A stretch of DNA of 64,000 nucleotides, taken from NCBI GenBank assembly GCA_020444325.1, contig JAHLLD010000005.1:124001-188000 (forward strand). Direction: 5' to 3'. The notes under the pieces were generated by a model. The model was not told the DNA's origin and did not search any database. It saw nothing but the letters and a program-made list of their open reading frames with translations. The DNA is from a bacterium (lineage in GTDB: Bacteria; Bacteroidota; Ignavibacteria; SZUA-365). Positions 33,042 to 41,470 of this stretch are shown here, piece after piece (the stretch's first letter is position 1; every line of letters begins with the position of its first letter). Both the position numbers and the translations under genes were made by a program.

Positions 33042-34736
33042 TCATCGTACAATAATTCCTCTTCCCTCAATCCTGTCCCCATGCGCAACGCTCACATGGT
33101 AGTAACCTGCGCGTAGTTCAGGGAATGAAATCTGAATCAACTGATCCGGCTTGCTGATTTCGATGTCCTTTCGCAGCACAGTCTGTCCAAGTACATTCCG
33201 CAAATGGATGGTCGCTGGACCAGAACCTGAGTTCTTCAATCCGATGGTGAGTTGGCGGGTGCTGGGTGGAACGGGGTTGGGATAGATCTGGAAGGCGTCG
33301 CGCGAGGGAACGAAGGGTGTTTCCACATCCGTCAACATATCCGACGAGCCGAGATAAATCTGAAACCTGTGGTCCGCTTTGTTCTCTACTCCTCCGCCGC
33401 GCCCGAGTGTGATTACATCGTCATATCCATCCCCATTCACATCTCCTGCATCGTGAGCTCCAGGAACGACCCTGTCTTCATCGGGTATCGTACCGAAGTA
33501 GCCGATGGGCTCTCGAACCAATCCCCACGGGGTCATTGGATAGAGATAGTACAACGTGCCCAAAGATATGAAATACGTAGCCCATCCTATAAGTAGATCT
33601 CTCGTTCCGTCGCCATTCATGTCTCCTACTGGACATATCACACGAGGACGAATATCCCCTCCAAATTCCGGAGTGTAATTTGGTATGGAATCATCAGGGA
33701 CGGGATGCTGGGGCAACTGCGCCGATCCGTGAAAAACGAGGACATCACCATAGGAAGTGCGAACAGCCTGATCAATGATGTCGTCGTAGCCATCCAGATC
33801 GATATCCATGATGTGGGAGAAAAACTTACTCGGGCTCCATCCGGAATCTGCGTGTAGCGTCCGGCCGATGCCGGTAAGATCAGCATTGTTCCCGGGGTAA
33901 TAATCCCAGTATTCGGCTGTCCGCTGCTCAGTTGCGTCGTAGAAACCATAACACAGAATATCATCACAACCGTTGCCATCGAGATCCCCGGTCATCATCG
34001 TATGTGCAATCGCGTGGAAGCCGATCCCACGTTTTCTCGCGTAGAACTCCAGATCAGCCTGATCGTCCAGGAGCTTGCCACCGTACAGCAGGACGAGTTT
34101 TGCTCTCGATGGAAGGGATGTGTCAAGAACCTTGAACAACAGGTCCGTATATCCATCCCCGTTGAAGTCGAGAGTCTGAATCGCGCTGCGCTGCTCATCC
34201 TCGAAATCAAAGCACCCCCATCCGCTGGAATCCGGTCCGCGCAGCTCCATGTCAGGTTCAAAATTGAAATACGGCGGATTCGGATGGCGGAAGAACAGAC
34301 GCACGCGACCCCGGTAGTCCGCATTGTAGACCTTGTCTCTCCAGCCTACGCCGGTAGCAATGTCGATTCGTCCATCTCCGTTGAAATCCCCGGACGCGAG
34401 TCCCGTGGAGCCACCGGGGAGAATGATCGCGGGGTCATGGTCCAGCGGATCCCCACCAAAGAAGATGAATGTCGTATCGAGCGACGCCGAAACAGCGAAA
34501 TCGTCGAATCCATCATCGTTGACATCTCCCAGCTTGCAGAACCACCGCGCAAATCCCGGATGCTCCCCATGAACAACTTCGTCGTAGAGTTCGATATGGT
34601 GTTTCGGGATATCCGGCATGGCGGAAGGCGCGTACCCTGTACCTCTGTCCTGCGCAGGATTCAGCTGGGCTTGCAGCTGAGTGCACGGAATGCACAGCTG
34701 GAAAACAGCAAAAACAATCACAAAAGCAATGCGCAT
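33042..34736 (-). CDS. T9SS-exported seven-FG-GAP-repeat propeller protein, paralogue B
   Basis: The protein has 564 residues and is the first gene of the two-gene operon. Its signal peptide differs from A, C and D (MRIAFVIVFAVFQLCIPCTQ, cleavage near LQAQ) and it has LNPAQ before the common DRGTGYAPSAMPDIP. From there it is almost identical to the others, including seven FG-GAP loops and the T9SS domain. Variants are GDVNDDGFDD, NYTPEFGG, TRDLLIG, EDRVVPG and PDQLIQ. The start ATG is preceded by about 40 bp (to ~34779) identical to the upstream region of paralogue E; beyond that the two diverge. Confidence 0.9.
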   Translation of the reverse strand: MRIAFVIVFAVFQLCIPCTQLQAQLNPAQDRGTGYAPSAMPDIPKHHIELYDEVVHGEHPGFARWFCKLGDVNDDGFDDFAVSASLDTTFIFFGGDPLDHDPAIILPGGSTGLASGDFNGDGRIDIATGVGWRDKVYNADYRGRVRLFFRHPNPPYFNFEPDMELRGPDSSGWGCFDFEDEQRSAIQTLDFNGDGYTDLLFKVLDTSLPSRAKLVLLYGGKLLDDQADLEFYARKRGIGFHAIAHTMMTGDLDGNGCDDILCYGFYDATEQRTAEYWDYYPGNNADLTGIGRTLHADSGWSPSKFFSHIMDIDLDGYDDIIDQAVRTSYGDVLVFHGSAQLPQHPVPDDSIPNYTPEFGGDIRPRVICPVGDMNGDGTRDLLIGWATYFISLGTLYYLYPMTPWGLVREPIGYFGTIPDEDRVVPGAHDAGDVNGDGYDDVITLGRGGGVENKADHRFQIYLGSSDMLTDVETPFVPSRDAFQIYPNPVPPSTRQLTIGLKNSGSGPATIHLRNVLGQTVLRKDIEISKPDQLIQISFPELRAGYYHVSVAHGDRIEGRGIIVR

Positions 34737-35003
34737 GAAAACCCCGATATCATGTCGGAAGCATTGTATCAAATTTGCGGCAGCAGGTCAACCCTGCGTA
34801 CCGGAAAGACACTTGGCCGTGATGGTCTGTTCCCAACGAAAAGTCCCGCGCTTTGCGGGGGCGTTGTTTCCACTCCACCTGCTACGCAGGTCTCGCGGAG
34901 TTCTTTTCTCCGCTGCGCGGAGAAGGTGTTTCTGCTTCGTCCTGCTTCGCATGACTTCGCAGAGTCATCGCGCCTTCAGCGCGCTTGAAGAATACCGCTA
35001 CAT
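34737..35003. repeat. Spacer with a copy of the 122-bp hairpin block
   Basis: After ~40 bp shared with the upstream region of paralogue E, the spacer holds a hairpin block (34863-34984) that aligns base by base in length with 31030-31151, differing at only a few positions (for example CTCCACCTGC versus CTCGACCCGC). It includes the CTCCGC/GCGGAG and cgc-rich stems. No gene is supported here. Confidence 0.8.
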
Positions 35004-35121
35004 CATCGTCCCCACGCTCTGCGTGGGGACGTTTTCAACTCGCCGCTCTGCGGCGACTAAGAGGCACAATGAACGCAGAGCGTTCGAAGCGCGCGTCCCC
35101 ACGCAGAGCGTGGGGACGATG
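35004..35121. repeat. 118-bp nested-palindrome element, copy 3
   Basis: Same ends (CATCGTCCCCACG ... CGTGGGGACGATG), same length and same internal stems as copies 2, 4 and 5. The inner part differs slightly (TTTTCAACTCGCCGC and GATTAAGAGG variants). It separates the two FG-GAP operons. Confidence 0.9.
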
Positions 35122-35206
35122 GCGACGCTACAACGTCCCGCTTCGCGGGAGAACTCCCGCGTGAGCGCAGCGAACTCCCGCGCGTCGCGACAGCGACGCT
35201 CCCGCG
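35122..35206. repeat. Cluster of short hairpins at the end of paralogue C
   Basis: Stems include CCCGC/GCGGG with loop TTC (about 35137-35149), CTCCCGCG-containing repeats, and CGTCGC/GCGACG with loop GACA (about 35185-35200). They run directly into the stop codon of paralogue C at 35207-35209. Confidence 0.7.
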
Positions 35207-36919
35207 CTACCTCACGATTATCCCGCGTCCCTCAATCCTGTCCCCATGCGCAACGCTCACATGGTAGTAGCCTGCGCGTAGTTCAGGGAATGAAATCTGA
35301 ATCAACGGATCCGGCTTGCTGATTTCGATGTCCTTTCGCAGCACAGTTTGTCCAAGGATATTTCGCAATAGAATGGTCGCTGGACCAGAACCTGAGTCTT
35401 TCAATCCGATGGTGAGTTGGCGGGTGCTGGGTGGAACGGGGTTGGGATAGATATGGAAGGCGTCGCGCGAGGGAACGAGGGGTGTTTCCACATCCGTCAA
35501 CATATCCGACGAGCCGAGATAAATCTGGAATTTATAATTTTTATGTGATTCCACACCCCTTCCACGCCCAAGTGTAATTACATCATCATACCCATCTCCG
35601 TTTACATCCCCGGCATCATGTGCTCCAGGTACCACCCTGTCTTCATCAGGTATCGTGCCGAAGTAGCCGATTGGCTCCCGCACCAGGCCCCACGGGGTCA
35701 TTGGATAGAGATAGTATAATGTGCCAGTAGATATAAAATATGTAGCCCATCCGATGAGTAGATCTCTCGTCCCGTCACCATTCATGTCTCCAACCGGGCA
35801 TATGACACGCGGCTGAATATCACCTCCGAATTCAGGTGTATAGTTGGGAATGGAATCATTCGGCTCGGGATGCTGCGGTAAATCAGCAGTTCCGTGAAAA
35901 ACGAGGACGTCACCATATGTCTTGTGGACTGCCTGATCAATGATATCGTCGTAGCCATCCAGATCGATATCCATGATGTGGGAGAAAAACTTACTCGGGC
36001 TCCATCCGGAATCTGCGTGTAGCGTCCGGCCGATGCCGGTAAGATCAGCATTGTTCCCGGGGTAATAATCCCAGTATTCGGCTGTCCGCTGCTCAGTTGC
36101 GTCGTAGAAACCATAACACAGAATATCATCACAACCGTTGCCATCGAGATCCCCGGTCATCATCGTATGTGCAATCGCGTGGAAGCCGATCCCACGTTTT
36201 CTCGCGTAGAACTCCAGATCAGCCTGATCGTCCAGGAGCTTGCCACCGTACAGCAGGACGAGTTTTGCTCTCGATGGAAGGGATGTGTCAAGAACCTTGA
36301 ACAACAGGTCCGTATATCCATCCCCGTTGAAGTCGAGAGTCTGAATCGCGCTGCGCTGCTCATCCTCGAAATCAAAGCACCCCCATCCGCTGGAATCCGG
36401 TCCGCGCAGCTCCATGTCAGGTTCAAAATTGAAATACGGCGGATTCGGATGGCGGAAGAACAGACGCACGCGACCCCGGTAGTCCGCATTGTAGACCTTG
36501 TCTCTCCAGCCTACGCCGGTAGCAATGTCGATTCGTCCGTCTCCATTAAAATCCCCGGACGCGAGTCCTGTGGAGCCACCCGGAAGAATGATCGCGGGGT
36601 CATGGTCCAGCGGATCCCCTCCAAAGAAAATGAATGTTGTATCGAGCGACGCCGAGACAGCGAAATCGTCGTACCCATCGTCGTTGACATCGCCCAGCTT
36701 GCAGAACCACCGCGCAAATCCCGGATGCTCCCCATGAACAACCTCGTCGTAGAGTTCGATATGGTGTTTCGGGATGTCCGGCATGGCGGAAGGCGCGTAC
36801 CCTGTACCTCTGTCCTGCGCGAAGGCCGCCGACCCAACGATTATCGAGAGCATGAGCAGTAGGCCTACGGCATACGCAAATTGCCTGCTGACCACTACGA
36901 TGTTGAAGTTTATCTGCAT
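35207..36919 (-). CDS. T9SS-exported seven-FG-GAP-repeat propeller protein, paralogue C
   Basis: The protein has 570 residues and is the third and last gene of the three-gene operon. It has the same signal peptide as A and the same seven FG-GAP loops. It is the most divergent copy in blades 6-7: AVHKTYGDVLVFHGTADLPQ, PEPNDSIPNY, GDIQPRV, FISTGTLYY, EDRVVPG, GRGRGVESHKNYKFQIY, and VETPLVPSRDAFHIY. The sorting domain has LKDSGSGPATILLRNILGQ, shared only with D. It starts 7 bp after the stop of D, with the same AGGGCCG spacer as the other intra-operon junctions. The middle third is identical to the other copies. Confidence 0.9.
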   Translation of the reverse strand: MQINFNIVVVSRQFAYAVGLLLMLSIIVGSAAFAQDRGTGYAPSAMPDIPKHHIELYDEVVHGEHPGFARWFCKLGDVNDDGYDDFAVSASLDTTFIFFGGDPLDHDPAIILPGGSTGLASGDFNGDGRIDIATGVGWRDKVYNADYRGRVRLFFRHPNPPYFNFEPDMELRGPDSSGWGCFDFEDEQRSAIQTLDFNGDGYTDLLFKVLDTSLPSRAKLVLLYGGKLLDDQADLEFYARKRGIGFHAIAHTMMTGDLDGNGCDDILCYGFYDATEQRTAEYWDYYPGNNADLTGIGRTLHADSGWSPSKFFSHIMDIDLDGYDDIIDQAVHKTYGDVLVFHGTADLPQHPEPNDSIPNYTPEFGGDIQPRVICPVGDMNGDGTRDLLIGWATYFISTGTLYYLYPMTPWGLVREPIGYFGTIPDEDRVVPGAHDAGDVNGDGYDDVITLGRGRGVESHKNYKFQIYLGSSDMLTDVETPLVPSRDAFHIYPNPVPPSTRQLTIGLKDSGSGPATILLRNILGQTVLRKDIEISKPDPLIQISFPELRAGYYHVSVAHGDRIEGRGIIVR

Positions 36920-36926
36920 GCGGCCC

Positions 36927-38639
36927 TCATCGTACAATAATTCCTCTTCCCTCAATCCTGTCCCCATGCGCAACGCTCACATGGTAGTAACCTGCGCGTA
37001 GTTCAGGGAATGAAATCTGAATCAACGGATCCGGCTTGCTGATTTCGATGTCCTTTCGCAGCACAGTTTGTCCAAGGATATTTCGCAATAGAATGGTCGC
37101 TGGACCAGAACCTGAGTCTTTCAATCCGATGGTGAGTTGGCGGGTGCTGGGTGGAACGGGGTTGGGATAGATCTGGAAGGCGTCGCGCGAGGGAACGAAG
37201 GGTGTTTCCACATCCGTCAACATATCCGACGAGCCGAGATAAATCTGAAACCTGTGGTCCGCTTTGTTCTCTACTCCTCCGCCGCGCCCGAGTGTGATTA
37301 CATCGTCATAGCCATCCCCATTCACATCTCCTGCATCGTGAGCGCCTGGTTCTACCCAATCTTCATCAGGTATTGTGCCGAAGTAGCCAATAGGCTCTCG
37401 CACCAGTCCCCACGGGGTCATAGGATAGAGGTAATACAATGTGCCCAAGGAGATGAAATAGGTTGCCCATCCAATCAAGATATCTCTCGTCCCGTCACCA
37501 TTCATGTCTCCGACTGGACATATCACACGAGGACGAATATCCCCTCCGAATTCAGGTCTATAGTTGGGAATGGAATCATCAGGGACGGGATGCTGCGGCA
37601 GCTGTGCTGATCCGTGAAAAACGAGGACATCACCATAGGAAGTGCGAACAGCCTGATCAATGATGTCGTCGTAGCCATCCAGATCGATATCCATGATGTG
37701 GGAGAAAAACTTACTCGGGCTCCATCCGGAATCTGCGTGTAGCGTCCGGCCGATGCCGGTAAGATCAGCATTGTTCCCGGGGTAATAATCCCAGTATTCG
37801 GCTGTCCGCTGCTCAGTTGCGTCGTAGAAACCATAACACAGAATATCATCACAACCGTTGCCATCGAGATCCCCGGTCATCATCGTATGTGCAATCGCGT
37901 GGAAGCCGATCCCACGTTTTCTCGCGTAGAACTCCAGATCAGCCTGATCGTCCAGGAGCTTGCCACCGTACAGCAGGACGAGTTTTGCTCTCGATGGAAG
38001 GGATGTGTCAAGAACCTTGAACAACAGGTCCGTATATCCATCCCCGTTGAAGTCGAGAGTCTGAATCGCGCTGCGCTGCTCATCCTCGAAATCAAAGCAC
38101 CCCCATCCGCTGGAATCCGGTCCGCGCAGCTCCATGTCAGGTTCAAAATTGAAATACGGCGGATTCGGATGGCGGAAGAACAGACGCACGCGACCCCGGT
38201 AGTCCGCATTGTAGACCTTGTCTCTCCAGCCTACGCCGGTGGCAATGTCGATTCGTCCGTCTCCGTTGAAATCCCCGGAAGCGAGTCCTGTGGAGCCACC
38301 CGGAAGAATGATTGCGGGGTCATGGTCCAGCGGATCCCCACCGAAGAAGATGAATGTCGTATCGAGCGACGCCGAGACAGCGAAATCGTCGTATCCATCG
38401 TCATTGACATCTCCCAGCTTGCAGAACCACCGCGCAAATCCCGGATGCTCCCCATGAACAACTTCGTCGTAGAGTTCGATATGGTGTTTCGGGATATCCG
38501 GCATGGCGGAAGGCGCGTACCCTGTACCTCTGTTCTGCGCGAAAGCCGCCGACCCAACGATTATCGAGAGCATGAGCAGTCGGCCCACGGCATACGCAAA
38601 TTGCCTGTTGAGTACTACTATGTTGAAGTTTATCTGCAT
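36927..38639 (-). CDS. T9SS-exported seven-FG-GAP-repeat propeller protein, paralogue D
   Basis: The protein has 570 residues and is the second gene of the three-gene operon. It combines features of other copies: the blade 6-7 region is like A and E (TSYGDVLVFHGSAQLPQ, NYRPEFGG, EDWVEPG, NKADHR), while the sorting domain is like C (LKDSGSGPATILLRNILGQ). The signal peptide reads AVGRLLMLSIIVGSAAFAQ, a one-residue variant. It starts 7 bp after the stop of E. The mosaic suggests gene conversion. Confidence 0.9.
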   Translation of the reverse strand: MQINFNIVVLNRQFAYAVGRLLMLSIIVGSAAFAQNRGTGYAPSAMPDIPKHHIELYDEVVHGEHPGFARWFCKLGDVNDDGYDDFAVSASLDTTFIFFGGDPLDHDPAIILPGGSTGLASGDFNGDGRIDIATGVGWRDKVYNADYRGRVRLFFRHPNPPYFNFEPDMELRGPDSSGWGCFDFEDEQRSAIQTLDFNGDGYTDLLFKVLDTSLPSRAKLVLLYGGKLLDDQADLEFYARKRGIGFHAIAHTMMTGDLDGNGCDDILCYGFYDATEQRTAEYWDYYPGNNADLTGIGRTLHADSGWSPSKFFSHIMDIDLDGYDDIIDQAVRTSYGDVLVFHGSAQLPQHPVPDDSIPNYRPEFGGDIRPRVICPVGDMNGDGTRDILIGWATYFISLGTLYYLYPMTPWGLVREPIGYFGTIPDEDWVEPGAHDAGDVNGDGYDDVITLGRGGGVENKADHRFQIYLGSSDMLTDVETPFVPSRDAFQIYPNPVPPSTRQLTIGLKDSGSGPATILLRNILGQTVLRKDIEISKPDPLIQISFPELRAGYYHVSVAHGDRIEGRGIIVR

Positions 38640-38646
38640 GCGGCCC

Positions 38647-40341
38647 TCATCGTACAATAATACCTCGTCCCTCAATCCTGTCCCCATGCGCAACGCTCAC
38701 ATGGTAGTAGCCTGCGCGTAGTTCAGGGAATGAAATCTGAATCAACTGATCCGGCTTGCTGATTTCGATGTCCTTTCGCAGCACAGTCTGTCCAAGTACA
38801 TTCCGCAAATGGATGGTCGCTGGACCAGAACCTGAGTTCTTCAATCCGATGGTGAGTTGGCGGGTGCTGGGTGGAACGGGGTTGGGATAGATCTGGAAGG
38901 CGTCGCGCGAGGGAACGAAGGGTGTTTCCACATCCGTCAACATATCCGACGAGCCGAGATAAATCTGAAACCTGTGGTCCGCTTTGTTCTCTACTCCTCC
39001 GCCGCGCCCGAGTGTGATTACATCGTCATAGCCATCCCCATTCACATCTCCTGCATCGTGAGCGCCTGGTTCTACCCAATCTTCATCAGGTATTGTGCCG
39101 AAGTAGCCAATAGGCTCTCGCACCAGTCCCCACGGGGTCATAGGATAGAGGTAATACAATGTGCCCAAGGAGATGAAATAGGTTGCCCATCCAATCAAGA
39201 TATCTCTCGTCCCGTCACCATTCATGTCTCCGACTGGACATATCACACGAGGACGAATATCCCCTCCGAATTCAGGTCTATAGTTGGGAATGGAATCATC
39301 AGGGACGGGATGCTGCGGCAGCTGTGCTGATCCGTGAAAAACGAGGACATCACCATAGGAAGTGCGAACAGCCTGATCAATGATGTCGTCGTAGCCATCC
39401 AGATCGATATCCATGATGTGGGAGAAAAACTTACTCGGGCTCCATCCGGAATCTGCGTGTAGCGTCCGGCCGATGCCGGTAAGATCAGCATTGTTCCCGG
39501 GGTAATAATCCCAGTATTCGGCTGTCCGCTGCTCAGTTGCGTCGTAGAAACCATAACACAGAATATCATCACAACCGTTGCCATCGAGATCCCCGGTCAT
39601 CATCGTATGTGCAATCGCGTGGAAGCCGATCCCACGTTTTCTCGCGTAGAACTCCAGATCAGCCTGATCGTCCAGGAGCTTGCCACCGTACAGCAGGACG
39701 AGTTTTGCTCTCGATGGAAGGGATGTGTCAAGAACCTTGAACAACAGGTCCGTATATCCATCCCCGTTGAAGTCGAGAGTCTGAATCGCGCTGCGCTGCT
39801 CATCCTCGAAATCAAAGCACCCCCATCCGCTGGAATCCGGTCCGCGCAGCTCCATGTCAGGTTCAAAATTGAAATACGGCGGATTCGGATGGCGGAAGAA
39901 CAGACGCACGCGACCCCGGTAGTCCGCATTGTAGACCTTGTCTCTCCAGCCTACGCCGGTAGCAATGTCGATTCGTCCATCTCCGTTGAAATCCCCGGAC
40001 GCGAGTCCCGTGGAGCCACCGGGGAGAATGATCGCGGGGTCATGGTCCAGCGGATCCCCACCAAAGAAGATGAATGTCGTATCGAGCGACGCCGAAACAG
40101 CGAAATCGTCGAATCCATCATCGTTGACATCTCCCAGCTTGCAGAACCACCGCGCAAATCCCGGATGCTCCCCATGAACAACTTCGTCGTAGAGTTCGAT
40201 ATGGTGTTTCGGGATATCCGGCATGGCGGAAGGCGCGTACCCTGTACCTCTGTCCTGCGCAGGATTCAGCTGGGCTTGCAGCTGAGTGCACGGAATGCAC
40301 AGCTGGAAAACAGCAAAAACAATCACAAAAGCAATGCGCAT
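38647..40341 (-). CDS. T9SS-exported seven-FG-GAP-repeat propeller protein, paralogue E
   Basis: The protein has 564 residues and is the first gene of the three-gene operon. Its signal peptide is that of B (MRIAFVIVFAVFQLCIPCTQ), and N-terminal GDVNDDGFDD is as in B, but blades 6-7 match A (NYRPEFGG, TRDILIG, EDWVEPG). The sorting domain matches B (LKNSGSGPATIHLRNVLGQ, PDQLIQ). The upstream ~40 bp are identical to those of B and include TTTGATACAATGC on the coding strand, which may hold the promoter. Seven FG-GAP loops as in A. Confidence 0.9.
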   Translation of the reverse strand: MRIAFVIVFAVFQLCIPCTQLQAQLNPAQDRGTGYAPSAMPDIPKHHIELYDEVVHGEHPGFARWFCKLGDVNDDGFDDFAVSASLDTTFIFFGGDPLDHDPAIILPGGSTGLASGDFNGDGRIDIATGVGWRDKVYNADYRGRVRLFFRHPNPPYFNFEPDMELRGPDSSGWGCFDFEDEQRSAIQTLDFNGDGYTDLLFKVLDTSLPSRAKLVLLYGGKLLDDQADLEFYARKRGIGFHAIAHTMMTGDLDGNGCDDILCYGFYDATEQRTAEYWDYYPGNNADLTGIGRTLHADSGWSPSKFFSHIMDIDLDGYDDIIDQAVRTSYGDVLVFHGSAQLPQHPVPDDSIPNYRPEFGGDIRPRVICPVGDMNGDGTRDILIGWATYFISLGTLYYLYPMTPWGLVREPIGYFGTIPDEDWVEPGAHDAGDVNGDGYDDVITLGRGGGVENKADHRFQIYLGSSDMLTDVETPFVPSRDAFQIYPNPVPPSTRQLTIGLKNSGSGPATIHLRNVLGQTVLRKDIEISKPDQLIQISFPELRAGYYHVSVAHGDRIEGRGIIVR

Positions 40342-40452
40342 GAAAACCCCGATATCATGTCGGAAGCATTGTATCAAATTTGCAGATGGCTTTCAAATCA
40401 TAGTATCGGAAAGACACATGGTTGCTGTGACATGTTCCCAGTGAAAGTCACT

Positions 40453-40570
40453 CATCGTCCCCACGCTCCGCGTGGGGACGTCTTCCTCCCGCCGCTCTGC
40501 GGCGATTAAGAAGCACAATGAACGCAGAGCGTTCGAAGCGCGCGTCCCCACGCAGAGCGTGGGGACGATG
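40453..40570. repeat. 118-bp nested-palindrome element, copy 4
   Basis: Almost identical to copy 2 at 30189-30306, including the CTCCGCGTGG variant of the left hairpin and the GATTAAGAAGCACAATG core. It lies between the promoter of paralogue E and the terminator of the duplicate small gene, as copy 2 does relative to the other small gene. The remaining bases of the 306-bp gap 40342-40647 hold only that promoter and terminator. Confidence 0.9.
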
Positions 40571-40587
40571 GACAAAGACGCTCAGTA

Positions 40588-40624
40588 CCAAACGAAGACA
40601 CCCCGGAGATAACTCCGGGGTGTC
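40588..40624 (-). terminator. Intrinsic terminator of the small calcium-loop protein gene (copy 2)
   Basis: On the reverse strand, a stem of GACACCCCGGAG and its complement around a four-base loop (40597-40624) is followed by TTCGTTTGG. The stem sequence differs from that of copy 1, although the genes themselves are nearly identical. Confidence 0.7.
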
Positions 40625-40647
40625 GCGTAACCTTCAGTCCGAGCGCC

Positions 40648-41082
40648 TTACTTGCCCCGGCGGCCGTTGCCTTTGGGACCGGTTTCGTCACATTCGCCCG
40701 TGCCCGTTCCGCTACCTTCGCCGGCGTTTCCACCGCGCATACCGCGTTCACCGACGTTACCCGTGCCGGAACCAGGGACGTAGTCAGGATCCTGTCCGTT
40801 GGGGATGCCATCGCCATCGGCGTCCGGTGCATTGTCATTGATGCCGTCGCCATCAGCGTCGACGAATCCGCGTCCGCTGACCGTGCCGGTGTAATCTTCA
40901 TCGCGACCATTGGGGATGCCGTCGCCGTCATCGTCCATGGCATTGTCATTGTAGCCGTCGCCATTGGCGTCGACGAAGCCCTTGCCATCAGGTTTGCCCT
41001 GGGCGTAAGTGTCCTGCGTGTTGATGACCGTGAGCGTGAGTGCGAAAGCGAAGAGAGCTGCGAGGGAAAGAATGCGTTTCAT
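40648..41082 (-). CDS. Small secreted protein with calcium-loop repeats, copy 2
   Basis: The protein has 144 residues, nearly identical to copy 1 at 30399-30833, with the same signal peptide, four DxDGD-type loops and Gly-rich tail. Visible differences are YTGTVSGRG for YTGTISGRG and GEGSGTGTG for GEGTGTGTG, with scattered silent changes. The ~165 bp upstream are also almost unchanged to about 41247, giving a ~600-bp direct repeat that brackets the five FG-GAP genes. It is transcribed toward paralogue E but has its own terminator. Confidence 0.88.
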   Translation of the reverse strand: MKRILSLAALFAFALTLTVINTQDTYAQGKPDGKGFVDANGDGYNDNAMDDDGDGIPNGRDEDYTGTVSGRGFVDADGDGINDNAPDADGDGIPNGQDPDYVPGSGTGNVGERGMRGGNAGEGSGTGTGECDETGPKGNGRRGK

Positions 41083-41146
41083 GATGAACTCCTGTTGAAA
41101 ATGATTCGGTGCGTATTTGCGATTCTGTCCCTAAGCAAACCACAAC

Positions 41147-41201
41147 CGTGCCAAAACCGAAAAACGCCGATTCCGGCGCATTTTCGATGATGACTCATCG
41201 G
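41147..41201 (-). promoter_or_regulatory. Upstream box of the small calcium-loop gene (copy 2)
   Basis: Same arrangement as 30898-30952: TGAGTCAT, a CGCCG/CGGCG mini-stem with T-run, then CGGTTTTGGCACG on the coding strand. It is shared with the 57-aa gene at 59683-59856 (there without the mini-stem). Confidence 0.55.
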
Positions 41202-41291
41202 ATGGAGTTCCATACTTGCAAGATTCGTCGAAGCGGGAGGCAAGGAATGTCGAAGGGCCCCCGCGATGCGGGGGCGTTGTTTTCACCAAAT

Positions 41292-41409
41292 CATCGTCCC
41301 CACGCTCTGCGTGGGGACGTCTTCCTCTCGCCGCTCTGCGGCGATTAAGAGGCACAATGAACGCAGAGCGTTCGAAGCGCGCGTCCCCACGCAGAGCGTG
41401 GGGACGATG
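41292..41409. repeat. 118-bp nested-palindrome element, copy 5
   Basis: Same length, ends and stems as copies 2-4; the inner region resembles copy 3 (GATTAAGAGGCACAATG). A hairpin with GCCCCCGC/GCGGGGGC arms precedes it (about 41256-41275). The 388-bp gap 41083-41470 otherwise holds the small-gene promoter and short stems, with no gene. Confidence 0.9.
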
Positions 41410-41470
41410 GAGCCAATAACTCCGCAAGAGCCGCGAAGCGGATCGCCGCGGAAACAACGCGCCAGCGGCG

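Noticed and set aside
32282-40509. Long forward-strand ORFs (up to ~330 aa) repeated in each FG-GAP paralogue, for example 32282-32977, 34002-34988, 37887-38660 and 39607-40509
   Set aside because: They are antisense to the FG-GAP genes and recur only because those genes are duplicated. The sense frames have signal peptides, FG-GAP loops and T9SS domains; the antisense frames have none.
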